From Whitmania pigra (Eukaryota; Annelida; Clitellata; Hirudinida; Haemopidae): DNA of 64,000 bases. The notes under the pieces are model-generated. The model worked only from the letters and a program-made list of their open reading frames with translations. It ran no database searches and had not been told where the DNA came from. The DNA is taken from positions 917,001-981,000 of the forward strand of contig JAJTWR010000248.1 in NCBI GenBank assembly GCA_021613335.1, written 5' to 3'. Of this stretch, positions 38,101-47,100 are shown one piece after another. The position numbers were made by a program, and so were the translations under genes. How positions within the stretch are numbered: position 1 is the first letter of the stretch; every line of letters starts with the position of its first letter.

Positions 38101-41100
38101 TTCGGCATGTTTGTGAATTACGAGACGAGCTGCTCATTTTCCTAAACCAGCATAACAAATCTTCTTTACACACGAGACATGTGTTGCCAGACTAGCTTAT
38201 CTTGTAGACATTGTTAACATTTGAAATATTTAAATCTGTCATTGCAAGGACCTGTCACAAATATTATGAAAACGCAAAGTCAATGCCTTCCAGAAGAAAC
38301 TTTGCATAGGAAGGGGAAAATGTGAAGAAAGCACCTACGATGTTTCCGTTGTTGGCTAACTTTCTAACAGTGAACAATATTTTGACAGGCGTCATTGCAT
38401 TGAACCACCTACAGCAGCTGTCGCATTACTTTCATCAGTATTTCGGCGACGACAATATCAGTCAATTTGATTGGATTCGAAATCCCTTTGAATGCGAGCT
38501 AACTGATTTAACTGGTCGCGAATATGAACAATTGGCTGAATTGTCGTCTGACAGGACACAGCGCTTGCAGTTCAGCAGACTGCCACTGTTGGCGTTCTGG
38601 CTAGCGTGTTTCCAGGAGTATCCGCTGCTGTCAGACAAAGCCATCAATATCCTGCTACCATTTTCTATGAATTGTGCGAAGCTGCATTTTCTGCTGTTAC
38701 TGCGATAAAGACCAAGTACAGGTCCAGACTGGACTATCTGTCGGGCCTAAAAAATGTTGAAACCCACTGCTCTGGAGGGCTTTAGTTTACCAACCCCTGA
38801 TTTAAATCATTCTTATATTCAGAATGAAACTGTTAAAACTGTTAAAAACAGATTTGAAACTGTTAAAAGAATGTACCAATGAAATGTCTGTTATAAAATC
38901 GAACAAGCATGAAAATTCAAACTTAAAATCATTATATTTTACACTAAGAACTTAAATAAAAGAGACTGAAAAATTACACGAACAGCTAAAATAATTTTGT
39001 AGACCATACGTAACATTTTCAGGGTAAATCAACAAAAATGAGAATTACCATCATTGTAAAGAACGGCCAATTTTTGCAATATTTTAGACATCTTACAGTT
39101 GTCAAGGAAGTGTCAAGATTCCCACTGCCATCATAGTAATGATAATGACACCCAACATAATATGGAAGTGGAGGTTTGACTAAAAATGAAAGCATAATTT
39201 AGTAAATATTTAAAAATACGACATTGGAAATAAATTGGTAAAATATTGGTAAACAATGTATTTAAATACAGTCAAATCTCGTTACTATGCCACCTGTCGG
39301 GACCGAGCAAAAGTGGCATAGTAGCGAGGGTTTGTAAAAGCGGTCTTATTTCCTCAAATAAAAACGCCCTTTTCTCCCACAGGGTAAAGTCGGTTCGCTT
39401 GCGTTTCTGAGCTGACATTATGGGCTGAATTTGAAGAAAAATAACAAAAGAACGACTAATTGAAAAGGGAAAGGTTCTAGAACCACCTAAAGAATAACAA
39501 TCGTCCAGATTTTAAATTAAATTTTAAAGTAAAATTCAATTAATTTAGTGTAGTGATGGGTAAATTTATATAGACAGTCATTAGATTATTATAAATAATC
39601 GAACATTGCGCAGAAATACAGACTTTTTCACGACTCTTGCCTTTTAACAGTCACACAATAGTGGCATAGTAGCGAAAGTAGAGGGTGGCATAATAAATTT
39701 ATTTTATATTGAATTTTGTCGGGACCGAGCAAAAGTGGTATAATAGCGAGAGTGGCATAGTATCGAGGTAGCATAGCATCGAGGTGGCATAGTATCGTGA
39801 TTTGACTGTACATAAATAATAAATGAATTATTGCATACTCACTAATGTACACAGAAAAGGCATTCGTGCCCCCGCAGTATCTATGGCCTTCACATGGTAT
39901 GTCGCATTCATAATCATCTCTCAATTTACTTTCTTGTAATTCATTTGAACAGACACAATGACTATTTGCCTTTCAATATTTACATTCATTAATATCTTAT
40001 TTTCGCCCATGCTTTTTTAACCAAAAACGTCGTATAACACGCACCTAAATCCTCATTTTAAAAGTCGTTATTCAAAAATTGCATGTTAAAAACATTTTTT
40101 AAATATAAGTTGTGTATATATATATATTGTGTTTTATTTATTTAATCATGTATTAATTTACTGAGAAATATTAAGGTATGCAAAAACATTAATGCGCACT
40201 TGTGGTAAAATTACATTGAAATCATGTTGCTATTATAGTGGGTGATATGACTTCAAAGGGCACTAAGTTAAAGCTACAACTAAGAGGAAAAAGAAAATGT
40301 GCAGCATTTCCTCATGGAATGTCCGGCCCAGTCTGCCCTGAGGAGAGAAATCCCTATTAACACGAATCTATCCGTTCTATGAGTTCCATGCTTAGCAATC
40401 CAACAAGTGTGGACATCATTTATCGGTGGATTTGCAAAAATAGAAGCGGCTTACTCTAAGCTCTTTACAATTTTAACCTAACTAATATATTTTCATTATT
40501 CTAATACATATCATTACTTATTAAATAAATAAATAAGCTACAACTAAGATCCATAGTGGAGGAATAAGATCGTCTCCAAAATAAGAACGCAGTGGATGCT
40601 AAACAATTCCGCGGACATCAGGTAAAGCCTGCTTTAAAGTTAAACCACTGCTGAGAGCCAAAAGGAAGTTAAAAGCACAGGACGAACTCGATAAGTTAGT
40701 TTTTAGAACTTGGGTTTGAGATAGTGCGAAATCCTATCCAGGAGGGTCGTCAAGCTGTTTGGTGGAACCGCTTTGCAAAAAGGTCTGAGTCATGCCCATC
40801 GGTTAGGGCAAGGCTTATTATTCAGAAGAAAAAGAGGGAAATGGAACAAGATCGTGTCATTAAGACAGTGCAGCAGTCGTAGCAACTTAGATGGACCGCA
40901 TGGGAACATGTTGTTCAGCGTTCCATAAGTAGGAACGAGATATGGAAGATGTTTCCGCATCGTTTGACTTTTATGATAACATCGATTTATGACCTCCTAA
41001 AGGCAATTTTTGAAGATGGGCTTTGACAGAAGACTGTAAATGTGAGCTCTTTCGAGACACTCTAGCATGTACTCTCAAATTTCGAATATGCCCTTGTAGG

Positions 41101-44100
41101 TCTACGTGGCGACATAATATGGTCCTAAAGGAAGTGTTGGAAGCTACCAAAACTGCGGTAGTCAAAGAAAATTCCCGCAAGATTAGGTTACAGGTGTACT
41201 TCTTGCGAGATGGCTTTTCACTACTCTGTAAGAAAAATATACTCTGTGACATGGTTAACTCTCGGGTTAATCGGTGCAACTCAAAAGAAATGGAAAGCAT
41301 TATTAACAACAAAAAGGCTAATAAATTTAAAAAACGACTCCAACTGAAATATTCTTGCTAACTTCAAGAATTCTCTCGTCAGAACTCATCTCTATATATA
41401 CAGTCCGGACGGAAACCTTAAGGACACCCCATATTTTTGTGGTAACTCGTTAAATATAAGTTCAATATTATTCAATTTTTTTATATAATATCTCTTTATG
41501 GTAGACAAAACATCCTGCAAAATTTCAAAGAAATTTAACGAGTAGATCTTGTAAAATATGTAAAATAGCATTTTAGGTCCGTTTGAAAACGTTAAGGACA
41601 TCCTTACTTATTTCCAATAAAAACTTGAAATTTGTCATAATTACGCAACCAAAATGCACTTTATGCAAATATTATCAATATATAAACCCGAAGAGAGTTA
41701 AAAATTGATGAGTCCATGCTTAGCAATCCAACAAGTGTGGACATCATTTATCGGTGGATTTGCAAAAATAGAAGCGGCTTACTCTAAGCTCTTTACAATT
41801 TTAACCTAACTAATATATTTTCATTATTCTAATACATATCATTACTTATTAAATAAATAAATAAGCTACAACTAAGATCCATAGTGGAGGAATAAGATCG
41901 TCTCCAAAATAAGAACGCAGTGGATGCTAAACAATTCCGCGGACATCAGGTAAAGTCTGCTTTAAAGTTAAACCACTGCTGAGAGCCAAAAGGAAGTTAA
42001 AAGCACAGGACGAACTCGATAAGTTAGTTTTTAGAACTTGGGTTTGAGAAAGTGCGAAATCCTATCCAGGAGGGTCGTCAAGCTGTTTGGTGGAACCGCT
42101 TTGCAAAAAGGTCTGAGTCATGCCCATCGGTTAGGGCAAGGCTTATTATTCAGAAGAGAAAGAGGGAAATGGAACGAGATCGTGTCATTAAGACAGTGCA
42201 GCAGTCGTAGCAACTTAGATGGACCGCATGGGAACATGTTGTTCAGCGTTCCATAAGTAGGAACGAGATATGGAAGATGTTTCCGCATCGTTTGGCTTTT
42301 ATGATAACATCGATTTATGACCTCCTAAAGGCAATTTTTGAAGATGGGCTTTGACAGAAGACTGTAAATGTGAGCTCTTTCGAGACACTCTAGCATGTAC
42401 TCTCAAATTTCGAATATGCCCTTGTAGGTCTACGTGGCGACATAATATGGTCCTAAAGGAAGTGTTGGAAGCTACCAAAACTGCGGTAGTCAAAGAAAAT
42501 TCTCGCAAGATTAGGTTACAGGTGTACTTCTTGCGAGATGGCTTTTCACTACTCTGTAAGAAAAATATACTCTGTGACATGGTTAACTCTCGGGTTAATC
42601 GGTGCAACTCAAAAGAAATGGAAAGCATTATTAACAACAAAAAGGCTAATAAATTTAAAAAACGACTCCAACTGAAATATTCTTGCTAACTTCAAGAATT
42701 CTCTCGTCAGAACTCATCTCTATATATACAGTCCGGACGGAAACCTTAAGGACACCCCATATTTTTGTGGTAACTCGTTAAATATAAGTTCAATATTATT
42801 TAATTTTTTTATATAATATCTCTTTATGGTAGACAAAACATCCTGCAAAATTTCAAAGAAATTTAACGAGTAGATCTTGTAAAATATGTAAAATAGCATT
42901 TTAGGTCCGTTTGAAAACGTTAAGGACATCCTTACTTATTTCCAATAAAACTTGAAATTTGTCATAATTACGCAACCAAAATGCACTTTATGCAAATATT
43001 ATCAATATATAAACCCGAAGAGAGTTAAAAATTGATGAGTCCATGCTTAGCAATCCAGCAAGTGTGGACATCATTTATCGGTGGATCTGCAAAAACAGAT
43101 GCGGCTTACTATGAGTCCTTTACAATTTTACCATGACTAATTAATGCATTTATTATTCTAATACTTTTCATTTTTTCTAACTTACTAACACTAATTAAAG
43201 TCCAAATCATCTGAGTTATGCAACGGACTATAATCAAATAAATAAATAAATAAATAAATAAAATAAAAATTGATGAGCCCAAATCATCTCAGTTATGCAA
43301 ATGACTATAATCAAATAAATAAATAAAAATTGATGTGAAGTTTATAAAATTACTATTTTATAAATGGCTAGAGGAAAAATGTTGTCTGATAAGGAGAAGG
43401 AACAGGTTGAGGCCTTCAGACAAGCAAATTATTCGATCATCGATCAGGGAAATTGCCAAAAAGCTCAAGCAATCCAAGACAGTCATCTGGAACTACGTAA
43501 AAGCTCCTGAAGATTATGGTGCAAAAAATGATCATGGAAGACCCAAAAAACTGACGATTCGTCAGCAGAGACTTCTTAGGTAAGAGAGGCTTCTTCAGGT
43601 AAATTTGGAGCAAATCAAATTAGAAATGAACTTGATTTAAGAATTTGTAAAAGTACAGTGTTAAGATATTTGAGATCTAGTGGTATCTTATGAAAAAAGA
43701 ATAAAGATTCCAGCTCTTAAAACCCATCACAAGTTGGCAAGAGTGGAATGGGCAAAAACCATGCTCTCCAACAGAGATGGTTGGGGCAATATTATTTTTT
43801 TAGATGAGAAGAAACTTAACCCGGATGGACCTGATGGTCATCAATTCTACTGGCATGACCTGAGATTAGAAAAAGAAGCATTTTTTATTCGAAATCATGG
43901 AGCAGGATCGGTGATGATTTGGGAAGGAATTTCCAGTGAAGGAATGACTGAATTAGCCTTTTTAGATGGGAGACAGTCTTTGATAGATTACATCAAAGTT
44001 TTAGGAAATCATCTGTTGCTTTTTGGGAAAGATTATTATAGAGGAAATTTTATTTTCCAGCAAGATAATGCCCCGATCCACACTTCCAAGTTGATAAAGA

Positions 44101-47100
44101 CATTTTTCCAGAGAAGAAATTTGAAAGTTATGAGTTGGCCAGCTTGTTTCCCGGACTTAAATCCTATAGAAAATGTCTGAGGAATGTTGTCAAGACTTGT
44201 TTACAACAATGGAAGGCGGTTTCACTCAAAATCTGACCTGGAAAATGCCATTAGGAGTGCCTGGAAAGAACTGGACAGAAAATTCGTAAAAACTCTAATA
44301 AAATCAATGGATAACAGATGTTTTAAAGTTATTGAAAATAAAGGAAACATTATTTCTTATTAATAAACCTTTTACTTGTTTTTATACAAAGTTTTTAGTC
44401 ATTGTTCGATGATTTTTGCAAGTGTCTTTTATGGTTATTGGACGCCCCGAAATCATGTTTTTGGAATTTTAAAATTAATGCATAAACATATTTGGATGAA
44501 AATTTAAGAGATAATCACAAATATATAAATACATAACATATTAAAATTTCCCTATAATCAAATGTTTCTTTATCGAGTTATTACGAAATAATGGGGTGTC
44601 CTTATGGTTTCCGTCCTGAGTGTAGTTTACCATACTTTTGCCAGCTGATAGGTTCATTTAAAAAATAAACATTCCGACATCAGCCCGATCTGATTGGTCG
44701 CTCTAAAGAAAACATAACGCTCAGTTTGCATTATATGAAATCGATGAGCAGAGGTCGCCTTGAGTATCATTGATTACCATATAACGTGCGCATATGAATA
44801 GCCCAGGACGAAAAAATCCCGTCAAAACAGCCCCGACAAAATAGCCCCGTCAAAATAGTCTGGCGACAAAATAGGGCTGTTATGACGGGGTGCCGTGCGC
44901 TGCGTTACGATGAAGTGGAAGAGGTCAGGTTTTCGCCAATAGAGATTCCGCCTGATCAACAGATGTGGCCCACCCCTCAAGAACGTCAGGAGTTTGGGTC
45001 GAAACGTTCGAAGACGTGGCAATCCTCTGATGATTCTCTGTCGGGTCGCTCCGCGGTAGGAGGTTTTTAAGTTTAGAGTACATTTTCTTATTCAGAGTCC
45101 GAAAATTAGAATCACCTTCCTCCTTGAGGCACATTGGAATTTGCTCTTTGTCGACACATGTTTCTCTATGGTCTTGTAATGTCGGCTCTTCTTCATGGCT
45201 TGAAATATCCGCAGTACTATAGTTTGGGCAAGCGCGTTAAGGGAGACCTTAACGGGTATAGGTTCCAGTACCGCCCCCTCCAAAGTGTTCTAGATCTGCC
45301 ACTGATTAGATTAATTATTGTTTTACTGCATTTACAACGTTAGTTATAATCAGAGTTGTTAACAATACTTTGTAAAAGTATAAGAACGTCCGTATTTAAG
45401 GGGAGATTTACGTGTTCAACCCTCCCGAAATATTAAAAATGAATTTAATTGTAAATATGATTTAAATCAAATAGGAAGAGAATAAGGTAGAGTCCGAATC
45501 ACGGGACATAAGGCCACCAAATAAATGCTCTCTCTTGATTGTTTTATTAACGTCCATTGCATAGCTAGAGGATTAGGAAGGTGCTCCCGCTGCGGGGTTT
45601 GAATCCTGCCTGCCATCGTGAGAGGCGTAAACTTAACCATTAAGCCATGCAATCGCACTGCTATCTCTTCATTATTTATTTGATTATAGTCCGTTGCACG
45701 ACTGAGATGAGTTGGACTTTGCTCTCTCTTGAGAGACTTTCTAAAGCCTTCAATGGATGTTGCGGATGTAACCTGAGGTGGAAGTTGGTTCCAGATCCGC
45801 CATGAACGGCCTTTTAGTTGCCCGGCCAGAACGAAGTGGAGCAACAAAGAAGATGATCTAAATCGTTTTTGACTGGGCAAGTCACGGGGGCAAGTCACTT
45901 TCGATGCAAAATACGGATGAGCTATCTCTTTGAGGCACTGGAAAAGTAGCAGTGTTGAACTCAATCCTGCGTATTATCCCCAGCCAATGGAATTCACTGA
46001 GGTTGGGGATGATGTGTCATATTTCTGCTTTCTTAGCTTGGCAGTTGCATTGACGATGGATAGGAGGCGACGAGTTAGAGTTTTGGGTAGCCTGACCAGA
46101 CTAAATGGCAGAAGTCTGAGCTTGGAAAGAATTTAAGTGGTGAGTTGTTTTAGTTACGAACGTCGGAAGGTATGCTGCAACAGTTGGGATCTGTCGCAGC
46201 ATAATGAAGCACACGCGTGTTATATGGCCAACGTGAGTTTGCAACTGCTAAATTGGAGTCCAGGAAGATTCCGAAGTCTCGAGCTGAAAAACATGGCGAA
46301 ATCTAATTATTTCCCAATTGTACAGGCGCAGATGGGCACTGGTGACTACGACGGCGGGTTGTAAACTAAATGACTTCCGATTTGTTTGAATTGAGTTGTT
46401 GGCAACTCGATTTCATTCATTGGTAGACGATGTCAACGCACGCCGAGACCAACATGGAAAGCTTTGCGACGTTATTGACATCACAGTGACCGTAAACCTG
46501 CGTGTCGTCGGCATAAAAGTGTGAACGTAGCCCACTGATTTCTATTACATCATACAATCATAAAATCTTTAAAACCATCTTTATTATTATACTTTGATTT
46601 TGAAAAATGACAGAACTCTTCGAAATCAATTTCTTGCCATGGGCCTGGCAATACCAATACTTTGTTTTAAAATTTTGATTGACAACCAAAAGTATCGGAG
46701 ATATCAATACCGACACTCAATAATTATCGGAGATTATATCACCGCGATACCAATTCAAAAATTCAACGTTTTTCTAATTCAGTTTATTTTATTAAGGCGC
46801 AAAGTATGTTTTTCTAAATTTTGACATGTTTTAAAGCTTAGAACTATGGAAAAAATTGATTAAAAACTTTCATATATTAATAATATATATAAAATGAGTA
46901 TATTATTCAATAGGTCATAGTCAAACAAACCACTAAATATTAATGTTCTATCTCATTTACAACATTAGTTATGACACATTACATGTGGCCGAGTTTCGAA
47001 AAAATCAAAATTCTAAAAGTAGGGTGATCATGCATAAGCGGCAACATCTTCTAAAATATTAGTCATATCTAACCAATAAATTGTGTTTTCCCATTATATA

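Larger units (their letters stand above)
36826..38769 (+). mobile_element. hAT element (1944 bp) with exact 8-bp target duplication
   Basis: Ends CAGAGATTTTCAACC and (reversed) CAGTGGGTTTCAAC. The flanks CTCTGGAG at 36818-36825 and 38770-38777 are identical. It contains a GAT/GAC microsatellite close to its left end and a broken transposase. It lies inside the receptor gene's intron on the opposite strand. Confidence 0.9.

Noticed and set aside
41023..41361. 112-aa open frame repeated identically in both tandem units
   Set aside because: A shifted frame of the same DNA reads as LINE ORF2 C-terminus; conservation is due to the recent duplication.
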